Source: Serinus canaria
Taxonomy: Eukaryota; Chordata; Aves; Passeriformes; Fringillidae
Length of the DNA stretch: 64,000 bases
Assembly: GCF_022539315.1 (NCBI RefSeq)
Contig: NC_066338.1
Span: 4,402,001 to 4,466,000 of the forward strand
Direction of reading: 5' to 3'
Shown here: piece by piece, positions 43,975 to 55,640 of the stretch
How positions within the stretch are numbered: the first letter of the stretch is position 1
Layout: each line of letters begins with the position of its first letter
Notes under the pieces: model-generated
Databases searched by the model: none
What the model was told of the DNA's origin: nothing
What the model saw: the letters and a program-made list of their open reading frames with translations, nothing else
Position numbers and translations under genes: made by a program

Positions 43975-44907
43975 TTAATGTTTCTGAAAGCATCCAGTCA
44001 TCAGTCTCCACACTTCAGCCTTGAGCTCCTGGTTCCTCAGGCTGTAGATGAGGGGGTTCAGGGTTGGAGGCACCACTGAGTACAGAACTGACAATGCCAG
44101 ATCCAGAGGTGGGGAGGACATAGAAGGAGGCTTCAGGTATGCAAACACTGCAGTGCTGATGAACAGACAGACCACAGCCAGGTGAGGGAGGCAGGTGGAA
44201 AAGGCTTTGTGCCGTCCCTGCTCAGAGGGGATCCTCAGCACGGCTCTGAAGATCTGCACATAGGTGAAAACAATGAACACAAAACAGCCAAGTCCTAAAC
44301 AGGCACTAATAGCAAGAAGACCCCGTTCCCTGAGGTTGGAGTGTGAGCATGAGAGCTTGAGTATTGGGGGCACATCACAGAAGAACTGGCCCAGGGCATT
44401 GCCATGGCACAGGGGCAGGGAAAATGTATTGGCTGTGTGCATGAGAGCATTGAGAAAGGCACTGGCCCAGGCAGCTGCTGCCATGTGGGCACAAGCTCTG
44501 CTGCCCAGGAGGGTCCCGTAGTGCAGGGGTTTGCAGATGGACACGTAGCGGTCGTAGCACATTACGGTCAGGAGATAGTACTCTGCTGAGATGAAGAATA
44601 GAAAGAAAAAGAGCTGAGCAGCACATCCTGTGTAGGAGATGTTCCTGGTGTCCCAGAGGGAATTGTGCATGGCTTTGGGGACAGTGGTGCAGATGCAGCC
44701 CAGGTCAGTGAGGGCCAGGTTGAGCAGGAAGAAGAACATGGGCGTGTGCAGGTGGTGGCCGCAGGCTACGGCGCTGATGATGAGGCCGTTGCCCAGGAGG
44801 GCAGCCAGGGAGATGGCCAGCAAGAGGCAGAAGTGCAGGAGCTGCAGCTGCCGCGTGTCTGCCAATGCCAGCAGGAGGAAGTGGCTGATGGAGCTGCTGT
44901 TGGACAT
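43975..44907 (-). CDS. Olfactory receptor, family 14-like, intact
   Basis: A single-exon 310-residue class A GPCR, full length for an odorant receptor. Visible: N-glycosylation site NSS at residue 3; TM1 LGNGLIISAV; TM2 HTPMFFFLLNLALTDL (canonical PMYFFL altered at Y); the TM3 cytoplasmic end MCYDRYVSICKPLHY (canonical MAYDRYVAI altered at two places); TM6 KAFSTCLPHL; TM7 PTLNPLIYSLRN; and conserved Cys in the extracellular loops. The SNSSS start and LLALADTRQLQLLHF stretch are typical of the expanded avian gamma-c (OR14) group. It would signal through Golf in olfactory neurons. No stop or frameshift. Upstream noncoding exons are expected at higher coordinates but not identified. Confidence 0.93.
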   Translation of the reverse strand: MSNSSSISHFLLLALADTRQLQLLHFCLLLAISLAALLGNGLIISAVACGHHLHTPMFFFLLNLALTDLGCICTTVPKAMHNSLWDTRNISYTGCAAQLFFFLFFISAEYYLLTVMCYDRYVSICKPLHYGTLLGSRACAHMAAAAWASAFLNALMHTANTFSLPLCHGNALGQFFCDVPPILKLSCSHSNLRERGLLAISACLGLGCFVFIVFTYVQIFRAVLRIPSEQGRHKAFSTCLPHLAVVCLFISTAVFAYLKPPSMSSPPLDLALSVLYSVVPPTLNPLIYSLRNQELKAEVWRLMTGCFQKH

Positions 44908-47817
44908 TTGATGTGGCTGGGATTTGAGACCTGTTGAGAGAAAGACAGTGAAAATTTAGCAGAGATACCTGTAACCAAAAAAATAGCTATTTCTCATACA
45001 CCCTTCCCTGTGTCACACAGACACCCTTTTGTGTTCAAGAGTGCTGGTGGTTTTTTTGTAAACTCCCCTGTGCCTGCTGCTGTTCTTAGATATCAGAAAC
45101 CCTCAGCATTCTCTTGCCCTCAGGGAAAACAGAGAAATTTCTGTTAGGCAACAAGATAAGTGATGAGTGAGAGGAGATGGTCTGTCATTCTGACCTTTTC
45201 AGATTTTCCCTGGGCTTTAAACGTTCTTCTGGGGAAGATGACCACCTTCCCATGCTTTCCCTAAAAAAACCCCAGGTACTACTGAGAGCAGATGGATCCA
45301 CCCTAGCCCAGCTCCACATTTGTAGCCAAGGACTCACGTTGCTCATTTCACCAACCCAGCAGCATTTTCAGTGCCACAACACTTCTGCGCCTCCCCATGG
45401 ATCTTATCACTCAGAGATGCTCTAGGACAGGTTTGCATCCTGGGTTGAAGCTCCCAGCTTGGACTGAAATCTCAGAGGCACTTCCAAGTGTCCTTAGGAT
45501 GGCATTGGATTGAGGGAGATGCAGCTCCTTCCCTGGCTGCACTGACAGCATTGCCCAGAGCCAGGCACTGGGGACAGCGTCACCCTGAGCCAGCTGTGCC
45601 CCCTGCCAGAGCCCCCAGCGCCGGGCAGCTGCTCCCAGCCCTGTGCTCTGCAGAGGGAACTGGGCCCGGGGCTGCAGAGCTGCCCCACGGCTCTGCTGCA
45701 ACTCTGCCTGCACAGGAGGGGCTGCACACCTTGGAGACCCAGCCCTGAGGGCAGAGGCTTGGCTGGGGTGCAGGAGGGAGGGGGCTTGTTCAGAGGGAGG
45801 GGCTGCACTGGAGGGGATCCTGTGGAGATCTCTAAACTCTCCCTGCCACAGCATTTCTGGGTTTTGTTTTCTCTCAGTGTCTGATTCTCTCTCTGCTTCC
45901 TGGAGATTTTCCTCTTGCAGGGGTTTCCCTGTGCCTGATGTCTCTGTGCCAGCACTCACAGACCCCAAATCTCTGTGCACTTTCCTTGGCCTGACAGAAC
46001 CCTGCCTGTTTGCAGGGCACTGGCTGGGGGCAGGTTCTGTTTGCAGCTTGGAGAAAGGACAGCTCAGACTGAGCCTGATGGCTCCAGGAAAGGTGATGCT
46101 GGTGCTGTCCATGGGCAGAGTGGCTGAAAACACATTAGGGATCTCCTATGATCCTACTGATCACTAAAAGTACCAGTTCAGATGTCTCAAGCTCGTTTCA
46201 GAATTATTACTAATAAATAATAATCAACCTTTAATATTTATCCCCCCCTCCCTGCAATTCTGCAGTAGTAGGAAACTGAATGCAAAATCTTAGGAAATCT
46301 CCATATTTTTATACAAAATCCTTGTATTGGGAATATTCTATGACTAAGCAGAACCCTCAGCATGTCAGAGCTTCATGAGCATTTCACCGTCCCCTGAACC
46401 ATAAATACCCAGAATTGTACTCACAGAGTCTGTAGGCATTGGGATGTTCCAGCTTTAGGAGATGGCACCAGGAGCTGCAGCTGCATTGTCCTGCAGCCAG
46501 AGGTTCCTGTGCCAAGGGCTGGCAGGGATTGTGCCCCAGGCACTTCTCAGCACCTTCCCAGCCCTGACTGATTGAAGCTCTCTGTGCCTCTGTGCTGTGC
46601 CTGGGGTGGCTGCAGGCAGTGCCCCAGCCCTGCTGGGCTGGCAGAAGAGCTGCTCATCAAGAGAAATGTGCTTTATAAGCTTTCCTTGGTTACCAGGAGC
46701 ATCCTCTGTGCCAGGAGCCCAGCCCAGCTCAGCTGCACAGACAGAGCACAAGGACTTTAATGAGCCTCTGGGGCTTTGTGCTCAGGCCCTGAACATCAGT
46801 CCCTGAGAGGGAGCTGAAGAAACCTCTCCAGAACTCCAAGTCAGAATCCAATCTCCAAACTTTCTCTCACTTTTAATGGGTCCCACAGAGGGACACCACT
46901 GAGAAAGTGTCCCCAGGCCTCAGGCAGAGCAGGGAACTGGAGGCAGTGATGACAGGTGGGGACAAAGAGAAGCCAAGTCTTGGTGCCCTGGGGCCACATC
47001 AGGGTCTGTGCCACCAAGGGCTGGGAGGAGACACCTGGTCCTGAGGCACTGGGGCCTCCTGGCACAGCCCCAGCCAGGCTGGGCCCTGTCAGCCTCTTGT
47101 CCTGCCCTCAGCATCCCCCCTAGCCCACATCACAGTGGCCTCAAGGATCTGCTGGAAGGAGTCCCTGGGGAGCCTTGCTCAGCAATAGCCCTGGGGGCTC
47201 CTCAATGCTCACAGATTTTTTTCAAAGGACTTTGGGTTTGGCTTTTGCCTTGGAGTTACTGAGAGGTTTGTGCAATCATCGCCCCAATTATCTGCTTTAA
47301 GGAGTCCCTTGAGAGCTTTGTACTTACACTCGGTAAGGCACATTAATACTTTGAGATAGTCAAGGTTTTTTAAGATACTTTGGATTTTCTTTTCCACACT
47401 GATTTTCTGGAGGCCATCCTGGCCTCCAGTTCTCTCTTCCAAGCAGTCCATGAGGAGCCTGTGTTGGGGATGGACCTCACTGAGACCCATTCAGTCTGTG
47501 AGACACTTTGGGTGTTTCTTCTGACTTTGACTTCTGGAAAGGTTTGTGCAATCTCCTCTCAGGCCCTGAGGTTCCAGGGCTCAGCTCCAAATACACCATG
47601 GGACTCATTAGGATCAGGCAAGTCCTGACAAACCATGGCTCTGCCTTGATTTCTCTCTGCTCTCATGCAGTTCATCAAGAACATTTCTTTTAGAGTTATG
47701 GAGAAATATTTTAAAGACCTTCTAAGAAATATGTATTCTTCTCTTAAAGGGTGTCTTTCAGTTCTCTTCCTATTATACAAGAGCTGATTGCAGCATGCTG
47801 TGATTGATATTCATCCA
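44908..47817 (-). other. Upstream region of the olfactory receptor
   Basis: 2.9 kb with no second receptor. TCTGTTTGCAGCTTGG and CTCTTGCAGGGG-type sites exist, but an untranslated exon cannot be fixed. The 240-codon minus-strand frame at 45411-46133 and others show no domain. 46790-47210 is GC-rich, and 47210-47800 contains two unidentified minus-strand frames. Confidence 0.4.
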
Positions 47818-48331
47818 GTGTCTCTCCTAAGGAGGTCTGGCTAGGTCAGTGAAGTTGTACCTTGGAGCTCACCCCGTGTGGACAACCTTGCCCCACATTC
47901 CCCAACCCCATGTGAGAAATGATTCTTACTTTCAAAAATCCAAATGCTTTTTTAAGACCTTATCAAAATACAACAGGAGACTGAATAAAGAAAAGAACAC
48001 AGCACAGGGAGCAAAGGAATCAGTCACCATGTTCTTATCTACAATATGGATGTTCTGTCTTTTCTACCTCTAGCCCCTCCCAAAGCTTTGTCAATCGACT
48101 CCTTCTTCACTGTCCAGTGGTGGAGATCACTTTGTTACACCTTGATTGGAGGTCAGGTGCTGCCATAGTAACAAGCCAACCCTCACAAATGCCCCAACTA
48201 CTGAGGCCATCCTGTGATAACAATGCAAGGGGGAGGGGAAAGACTATACATCTACAAAACTTCTCTTAACATGTATTTAATATTCACCCCTTAATTGTGA
48301 GAGTCAACCATAGGATTATTCATCGATAACA
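47818..48331 (-). mobile_element. 3' LTR of the minus-strand ERV1 remnant (family E)
   Basis: On the minus strand it begins TGTTATCGATGAATAATCC immediately after a G-rich polypurine tract and is inferred to end ...CTTAGGAGAGACA at 47818. The right boundary is firm and the left one is chosen from the TG/CA rule. No partner 5' LTR is seen. Confidence 0.55.
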
Positions 48332-48353
48332 CCCCCCCCTTTTCTTTTTCTCC
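48332..48353 (-). other. Polypurine tract
   Basis: On the minus strand GGAGAAAAAGAAAAGGGGGG runs uninterrupted into the TG of the LTR. This is the expected primer site for plus-strand DNA synthesis. Confidence 0.75.
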
Positions 48354-48909
48354 AAGTCATTTTGCTCAAACAATTAAGTCAAAACTTTTTCTCTTTGTTG
48401 AATGCATCATACCAGCATCTGTTGATGTGGGCAAGGATGGTGGGAACAGGAGAAAAAAATCTCAGGTTTTCCTTAGACACACTTATTTGGAATGGACAAA
48501 AGGGCATCACAGAGGTCCTGTATAGCTTTGACTCCCACCTACCGTGCCTGTGTGGCTGCTACCCATAGTCAGTGTATCTTAGGGGTGAGTACAGAGGCCA
48601 AATCGGTCCTGCCCTCTATTCCCTATTTAATTAAAAGACAACTGAGGAATGACAGAGGTCTGGTCTGGCCTTTTGTCCCTACCTTACCATGCCTATGATG
48701 TTGCTACCCACAGCAGAGCTATGGAGCCTTCTTAGTAGCAAACAAAGGGGCCAACCCGGTCTTGGCCTTCTCCCTTTGTCTTATTTTCTTTAAGAAGCTG
48801 TCCCATTACCTTTTATGGTCCCTTGTGTACTTACCCTCAACAGATGCTGGCAATTCTCACCCATAAAAACAGGAAGACAGTTCTCAAGCTGGTTGGTGGA
48901 AGCTTGACT
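48354..48909 (-). repeat. 3' region of ERV1 remnant with two ~145-base direct repeats
   Basis: Between integrase and the polypurine tract env is essentially absent. Two related units, about 48515-48655 and 48657-48800, share CTACCxTGCCTxTG, GCTACCCA and GGCCAAxxCGGTC. A shorter third piece (AGCATCTGTTGATG at 48414, AACAGATGCTGGCA at 48839) flanks them in inverted order. The role is unknown. Confidence 0.5.
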
Positions 48910-50119
48910 CTACTTTTTGTGTGTCCTGGTGTTTTTTTCTAGGTTGTCTCTCAGTCTCTGCTTGAGAGTCAATCTCTCTTCACCTGGCCTGGATGTTGTA
49001 GTCCATTCTTTGGGTTCTTCTACTGGGCCTTTGGCTCTGTTGCCATGAGTCCATCCCCACTCTGCAGTTCGCACGGCCGGTTCGGTGGTGAGCAGTACCT
49101 GGAAGGGACCTTCCCACTGAGGAGACAGAGGCTGATCTCTCCAGGACTTGATCATCACCCAGTCCCCAGGATTAATATTATGGATTCTGAAATCCAGGGT
49201 GGTTGTTTGAGGAACTGCCCTTTTATGTCTTAGCCTTTCTAAGGTTTGTGCTATAGACATAAAATATGTCTTGGCATTGGCTTCCCCTTCTTCATAGGTG
49301 GCAACCCTCTGGGGTGAGGTCAGGGAGGGCAACCCAAACATCATTTCATGGGGTGACACCCCCAGATCTGACTGGGGTTGGGTTCTAATTCTTAATAAGG
49401 CCAAAGGGAGACATTTTATCCATGACATTTGGGTTTCCATCATCAGCTTAACTAGAGCTCTTTTCAAAGTTTGATTGATTCTCTCAACACAATGGGAACT
49501 CTATGGATGCCTTGGAGTGTGTAATTCCAATTTTACTCCCAGGGCCTGAAGAACTTTCTGAAATATCTTCACTGTGAAATGAGTTCTCCAGTCTGAATCA
49601 ATCTTGTTTGCCATCACACATTGGGGAATGATTGATTCTAGAAGTGTTTTACTCACTACATTGGCTTTGGCTTTCACAGTGGGTACCACATCTGCCTAAT
49701 GGGTCACGTGATCGACTATCCCTGGCAAAAATTTTCACCATTGTACCTGGGGAAGCTTGGTCAAGTTGACTTGAATGTTTTGAAAGGGCTGTAAGGCTAG
49801 TTCTCGCCCTCCTCTGGGTGTTATCCTTATGATTTTCTTATTTACTTGTTGACGTCACACACTGTTCAGTTACTTCCTTAGATATTCTAAAAATTCCAGT
49901 GCATCCCCAATCCCTTAGAAATGGATCATTTAGCACCTGTGTACCCCAGTGTGCTGTTCCATGTTTGCCTTCTAGCATTTTTTTGGCAAGGGTTTTTTTC
50001 AACATTTGCCTCCCATCTGCTAATCTCCATCTCTCTTTGTTATCTTTCCTGGATCCTATTTTAAGGAGTTCTTCCTCTTCTGTCCCACTGAATACGGGGA
50101 CTTTTTGCATTTCTCTCAT
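48910..50119 (-). pseudogene. ERV1-type integrase, broken
   Basis: Reading right to left: the N-terminal zinc domain region (GTEEEELLKIG, HGTAHWG and CTGIFRISKEV, near 50080-49850), the catalytic core with IVDHVTH (first Asp, near 49715), IDSDWRTHF (second Asp, near 49590) and CVERINQTLK (Glu, near 49470), then a C-terminal frame 49467-48910 with SPHEMMFGLP, NPGDWVMIKSW and WEGPFQVLLTT. The glycine of the DxG motif is replaced, and stops and frameshifts separate the three parts. This is the gammaretrovirus-like class. Confidence 0.75.
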
Positions 50120-51054
50120 GGGGGTTAATACTATTGTTATTTTTTCTGTATCTGATTCAGTTACATTTTTAACCTCTAAATCAGCTAAATTTTTCTGTCA
50201 CACCTCCTTAGCCACCCTCTTTTTATGTCTTTAACATACACCACTGCTACTTCCTCTGGTAATTTTAAGGTTTCTAACTCTTCTAAAAGAAATTTTTCGT
50301 GAATCAGTCCCTTTCCCTTTGAATTTATAGCCTCCTCACTTCCCAAATTTTTCCAAAGCTATGCACTACTCCAAAAGTGTATTTTGAGTCCTGTATATAT
50401 GGTTCCCCTTTTCTGTGCTAATATTTCCAGAGCTTGTTTAGGGCATACAACTCACATGCCTAGGCTGACCAGTTGGAAGGTAACTTTCTCTTTCCTGTGG
50501 CTACCAACCCTTCATGCACTAGAGCGTACCCAATACCCTGTGCCCCTTTGTTACCCATGAAGATCCATCGATGTACAATCATTTTCTACCTTGCAGTGGT
50601 TGATCTGTTAGATCCTCTCTTACTTTAGTTTGATAGTTTATAACCTCTAGGCAATTATGTATTAGTGCCTCACCTGGTTCTCCATACAAAAACTGGGCAG
50701 GGTTGAGTTGGTTACTCATGATTAGCTCTAAAACATTCTCTATTAAGATGGCTCCATACTTTAGCACTCAGGAATCAGTGAGCCATTTCTCAGCCTTTTG
50801 GCTCAGGATACTCCCTATTGAGTGAGGGATATATATCTTCAATTTTCCACCAAAAGGTTAATTTTTTGCTTTCTGCTATGAGTAGGGCAGTCACTGCCAC
50901 AGCCTGAATGCAGGTTGGTCACCCCCGGCTGACAGGGTCTAGTAATTTTGATAAATAGGCCACGGTTTCCAGGATCCTTCCCAGTCCTGGGTTAACACTC
51001 CACGTGTTACCCGTCTTTCTATATCCACAAACAGATAGAAGGGTTTGTCTAAGG
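50120..51054 (-). pseudogene. ERV1-type RNase H and RT connection region, broken
   Basis: RNase H shows LYIDGSS with its catalytic Asp (near 50560) and KMEV/VVYVKxHKKR-type end (near 50230). The connection part includes QLNPAQFLYGEPGEALIHNC (50700) and KPFYLFVDI (51040). Stops interrupt every frame. It ends abruptly at CTAAGG where LTR-B begins (51055), and the rest of this pol is not found beyond the provirus. A homologous plus-strand copy is at 62771-64000. Confidence 0.7.
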
Positions 51055-51623
51055 TGCTGCCGGCCGGGGGCTATGTACAAATCACGAGTGGGACGGGACT
51101 GATGTGGAACGTGCCTTGAGCTGTTTTATTTTTCAGCATCAGTCTCATTACATGGTTATGAAAATGGGAAGATGCCAGCAGCTCACATCCCAACCAGCAG
51201 ACAAAGAACTTAAGGTTACAACTTACTTTATAACTTTTTTGACCAATCCCACAAAGCAAAAGCATACTGACAGTGGTTCCATCCAACCACTAAAAGCACA
51301 CGTACCTTTAGTTAAAACAATGCTTGCTTATTTCAAATACAATGCCTGCTTGTAAGCCTTGAAACACAATGCACAGAGATCCATTATTAAGCTTCAAACT
51401 TCCTAATATCTTGCTAGATAAACTGTTCTGCAGCTTAGGAAGTTCTCCCACACAAGCGTTAATACATGGACCATTGTTCTACACGTCCTTGCTTCTCTAC
51501 TTTTTAAGTAATTTTTCCGCTGACCTATCTCATGGCTATTGCTTAGCTCTAATCACAGTTCTGCTGTCTTTGAGGCCTGCCTTTTGCAGCTTTCCCATAA
51601 CCCTCTAATTTTATGGATTCCCA
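51055..51623 (-). mobile_element. 3' LTR of class II provirus (LTR-B)
   Basis: 569 bases, about 95% alike by eye to the 5' LTR at 58545-59118. In the sense (minus) direction it starts TGGGAATCC after a polypurine stretch and ends GGCCGGCAGCA. The close similarity of the pair suggests a fairly recent insertion. Confidence 0.9.
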
Positions 51624-52012
51624 AAATTCCTCCTCTTGGTTCACTATAAAAGAAACTTTTGTAACCGTGCCATTGTTTACTACCTTGCGTTTCGTAGCCT
51701 TGCTCTAATATTTCTGCTTATTACCTACTTAAAGCATTTTTTAGCTGGCCCTAAGCATTGCTATATTACAACACAGCAATTTAACGCTGTGAAGGTCCAG
51801 TCAGGTCAAAGGGCAGAAATCATGCCTGACAATAATTACAAGTTATTGCTTGAAAAAGTCTTGTCAGTTCCAAGGTCTTAATTCAAAACCTTCTTCTAAA
51901 TCTATACCTTCATCCACATCTCAGTAAGATTCTGAGAACTCTCTGTGAATCCATTTCCTACCTCTCTCTCTTGTATGATAAAAACTTCTTTGATAGTTTT
52001 GTCCATCATTTG
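51624..52012 (-). other. Provirus 3' untranslated region with polypurine tract
   Basis: In the sense direction this runs from the env stop to AAGAGGAGGAATTT (51637-51624), the polypurine tract just before the LTR. No further gene was seen. Confidence 0.65.
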
Positions 52013-53190
52013 TCACACACTCCGGAGTATGCCAGGTACTACTACTAATATAACTACCAGAACACCCAATACACAGAGACCTATCTTACAAAGTTCCCTT
52101 AGCCAAGGTGCAAAGCTCCATCCTTGAAACAAATCATCTAACCAGGACCTGCCATCTTCTTTAATTTGAGCTGTCAAATCTTTCAGTTTTTGTATGCTTT
52201 TGTGGATGGATTCAGAATGATCAGACTGGTTCATACAACACAATCCTTCAAATTCCTCACAACCATGTCCTTGTGCCAGTAAAAGAAAATCAATTGCTGC
52301 TCTATTTTGAAGGGTAGCGTGCCTAACACTATTACCATCGGTCAACATATCACTGATTGCAGTGGATGTGGCATTAGTCTGTTTACTCAGCCAGCATCCA
52401 ACCCGATCCAATTGTTTCAATGCCACTGCTGAAGCCAGTTGGGGTAAAAACAAACCTGCTGAAACCCTTTTTGCAGCTTTCCAAGGCATGAAATCACTCC
52501 TACAGTTTTCATCATAATGATGAGCAGATCTTGTTCCTCTATGTTTCTTTTTCATGACTGCTTTAGCAGTAAGGTGCTACCACAGTGAGCATCCCAATGC
52601 TACATGGGCCACCTTCAAGGCGTGATGGAATGCCCTGCCAAGCCCTATCTCCACAGATGAGCCAATATCCCTTTGGCAATTGTTGTGGATATTGGTCAGC
52701 ATCAGAAAGCACATCCCAACTGTTTGAATAATTACACCAAAAACTTAAATTTCTGTATGCAAAATAATGGCGAGTATCATTGTATTTTGGAGGATCACCT
52801 TCTCGCCAATCACTGGTTATAAAGGTAAAGCAAAAATCCATTGTTAAAGAACCAAGGATTTCCAATTCTTGTGGTTCAGATACTACTTTGGGAAGTTCTT
52901 TGGCCCAGATTCAATATAAGATTGCTCCCATTATCAATTTCACTTGGCTTACCATTAGATTGCTTTTTAATCAAAGGCAAATCATTTAATGGCACACCAA
53001 CCAGACAGGTTGAGAAAGGCTTTTCTGGTTCCGAATTAGACAAACATATGGTATCTGAGCCTGCTGCCTTGGCTAAGGTCACCCAAACATTTGTCTTTGG
53101 TTGTTCCACAGGCAAATCTGCGCAACAAAAACCAAAATCCACCAAAACCAACATACAACTTGCATTTGCTCCATCTTATTCATGAGCTAA
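52013..53190 (-). pseudogene. env: Provirus env, alpharetrovirus-like, frameshifted
   Basis: The surface part lies at about 53154-52563 in two frames (a hydrophobic start, [48 protein letters not shown]). The transmembrane subunit is an open frame at 52555-52013. The latter has a basic stretch near its start, a hydrophobic region at residues 31-46, an LQNRAAIDFLL immunosuppressive-type segment, a CX6CC motif (C99, C106, C107) and a membrane anchor at about residues 156-178. Frameshifts near 52870 and 52560 break it. CX6CC marks a disulfide-linked SU-TM envelope of alpha/gamma type. It is not expected to yield a functional envelope. Confidence 0.75.
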
Positions 53191-53479
53191 ATTTTGGCAG
53201 AATCCTTACATATATATCAATTTTAAAATTTTACCTTAAACAAAACAAAACCCTGAACTTTTGCCAAAAGTCAGCTCTACGAAACAAACATTTGACATAC
53301 AATTGACTCACTTATAAATAGCATTAACACAAAATCAGAAACTGCAGGCTCCACAAACCTAACAATTGACACACAGAGTAAATAACAGAAAATCAGAGTT
53401 TGCAGGTTCCGCCGATGAACAAGGATCATCAGGCGTGACCCGGGATCCCTCCGTTCGGCTCACGTCTGCGTACTTGCTT
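53191..53479 (-). other. Pol-env junction region
   Basis: AT-rich short interval between the end of integrase (about 53480) and the env start. GCAGGTTCCGCCGATG and a CTGCAGGCTCC variant are repeated at 53344 and 53402. A spliced env leader is not visible. Confidence 0.4.
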
Positions 53480-55640
53480 CCTTGGTTTTGGACTCGTTAG
53501 CACGTCCTGGGGTGTGATATGGTTTGACGTTCTTGGCTGGGACCCACTTAATTCCTGCACCTGTGGAGACAGAAGCATACCCTTTGCCCCAAGTGATTAG
53601 TCAGAAAGGACCTTCAATTTGTCCTGTCTCAGGGTTTCTAATTAAAACAGGGGGATTTTCTTTCAGCTTTGCCTGTGTGTTATTTTAAAAATGCCTAAAA
53701 ATTGGTGGATCAGGTTCTGCAACAGAGCTGTTTAAAAAATTAAAAACATACAAAGCTTTGTTCAACCTCATCTGTGGTGTGACCTCTACTCCCCCCCTCT
53801 GTTGATCAAGAATACGTTTTAATGTCTGATGTGTCCGCTCAATAATTGCCTGACTTGTGGGAGAGTGAGGAATACCAAGGATGTGACGAACACCCCATTC
53901 TTTTAAAAATGTGGCCAATTTTTGAGATATATATGCGGGACCATTGTCGGTTTTTACTTCTTGGGGCACACCCAATGAAGCAAAAGCTTGCAAAAAATGA
54001 TGACAGGCATGATTACCTGTTTCACCTGTGTGAAGGGAAGCAAAAACTGCACCAGAGAACGTGTCCACTGAAACATGAATATTTTTAAATTTACCAAAGG
54101 AAGGGTATTTAGTGATATCCGTTTGCCATAACTGCAGGCTTTGCAAACCTCGTGGGTTGACCGCTCCTGTAGAAACAGGAGGCTGCACAAGCTGACAGTC
54201 AGGGCAAGTACTGATGATTGCCTTGGCTTGACTTTTGGAAATCTGAAACATTCGCACAAGTGCTTGTGCGTTTTGATGAAAAAAGGCATGACTCAGTTTA
54301 GCTTGTTCAAAAATGTTTGGCAGAGTGTTTGAAATAACCATTGTCAGTTTGTCCGCTCTCGCGTTTCCTTCCACTAAAAATCCAGGAAGCGAAGAATGAG
54401 CCCTAATGTGAGAAACAAAATATGGATTAGTTCTGTATTGCAAAGTTGTATAAAAACATGAAAGCCAACGGTATAAAGTGTCATTACTAACATCCTTCAA
54501 AACTGATCCTTCTAATCTTTTAACTACATTAGCAACATAAGCAGAATCTGTGATTAAATTAAAAGGTTGTGGAAAGAGTTGAAAAGCCCGAACCAGCAGC
54601 AAGCTCAACAATCTGAGGAGATCCTTCTACTGTTTGAATGTCTGACTCCCAAGTATTTGTTTTTTGATTCAACCAAGTTACAACTGATTTGTGACTCCTG
54701 CCAGAGCCATCAGTGAAAAGAGTTACTGCGTTTAATGGTTCTTCACTTAACTTAGGTTTCTCTCTAAAACTCAATTTTGCTTGCAATAATTTGTGAGCTG
54801 GGTAATGAACAGAACAAACACCTGGGAAATTCAACAATGCATACTGCAAATCATCAGAATTTTGCATTGCCCAATTAAGATCATCTTTTTTCAATGGTAA
54901 ATAGATAACTGCAAATTCTTGACCTGCCAAACCTAACAATCTTGTTCTGGCCTTAATTACAATTTGTGCTATCATCTCTAAAACTGTAAAAATAGTCTTT
55001 GGAAACCTGTAGGGAAGAAAAATCCATTCTATTATCAACAAAGGATCTATCTCAGAAGGGTCCCACTGAAAAATGAGACCACAAAGTTGCATTTTTTCTC
55101 CTAAAATTGCAAAAAAGAAAGGCTTGTCTGGAATGCAGCGATGAGCTTGTCATCTTTGGAGAGGTTCCATGACCTTGTCAAGAGCTGCACGAGCTTCAGG
55201 TGTCAGAGTTCTAGGAGAGTTGATGTCGCAACTTCCTCTCAGCAAATCCAAAAGCAGACTCAGTTCATCGTTGGTGATTCCCAAAACAGGTCTGACCCAA
55301 CTGATTTCTCCTGGAAGCTGTTGTAAGTCTTGCAGATTGTTGACACTAGTCTGGAGCTGTATCTTCTGTGGTGTAATTGTTTTTTCAGTCATCTTCCATC
55401 CCAGATACTTCCAGGGTGGAACTTCTTGGATTTTTGTTGTAAAAATTTCAAGTCCAGCATTTTGGATTTCAGCAACAACACTATCACGGGTTTGCTCTAT
55501 CTCTGTCTGCGTTGGAGCTGTGATGAGCAAATCATCCATGTAGTGTAAAATCATGGATCTTGGATACTTCTGTCGAACTGAAGACAAAACTTGTGCAACA
55601 AGACTTGTTATCAGAGTTCGACTGCACAGGACCAACAGAC
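53480..55640 (-). pseudogene. pol: Provirus pol: RT, RNase H and integrase, broken
   Basis: RT starts only just upstream of YMDD (55542-55531), so fingers and most of the palm are missing. KYLGW, LPGEISWVRPVLGI and ELSLLLDLLRG follow. An in-frame stop lies near 55150, and the connection domain runs to 54780. RNase H has FTDGSG (near 54715), a frameshift near 54600, then ITDSAYV and NARADKL. Integrase in the frame 54611-53685 has an H-x3-H/C-x2-C zinc site (H108, H112, C136, C139) and the D,D35E triad (D165, D222, E258). A frameshift near 53690 and a stop near 53590 break its C-terminal DNA-binding part (WGKGYASVSTGAG, IKWVPAKNVKPY). The motifs are those of class II (alpha/beta) retroviruses. 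Confidence 0.82.

Noticed and set aside
45411..46133. 240-codon minus-strand frame upstream of the olfactory receptor
   Set aside because: No domain, no splice context, GC-rich sequence in which chance frames are common.
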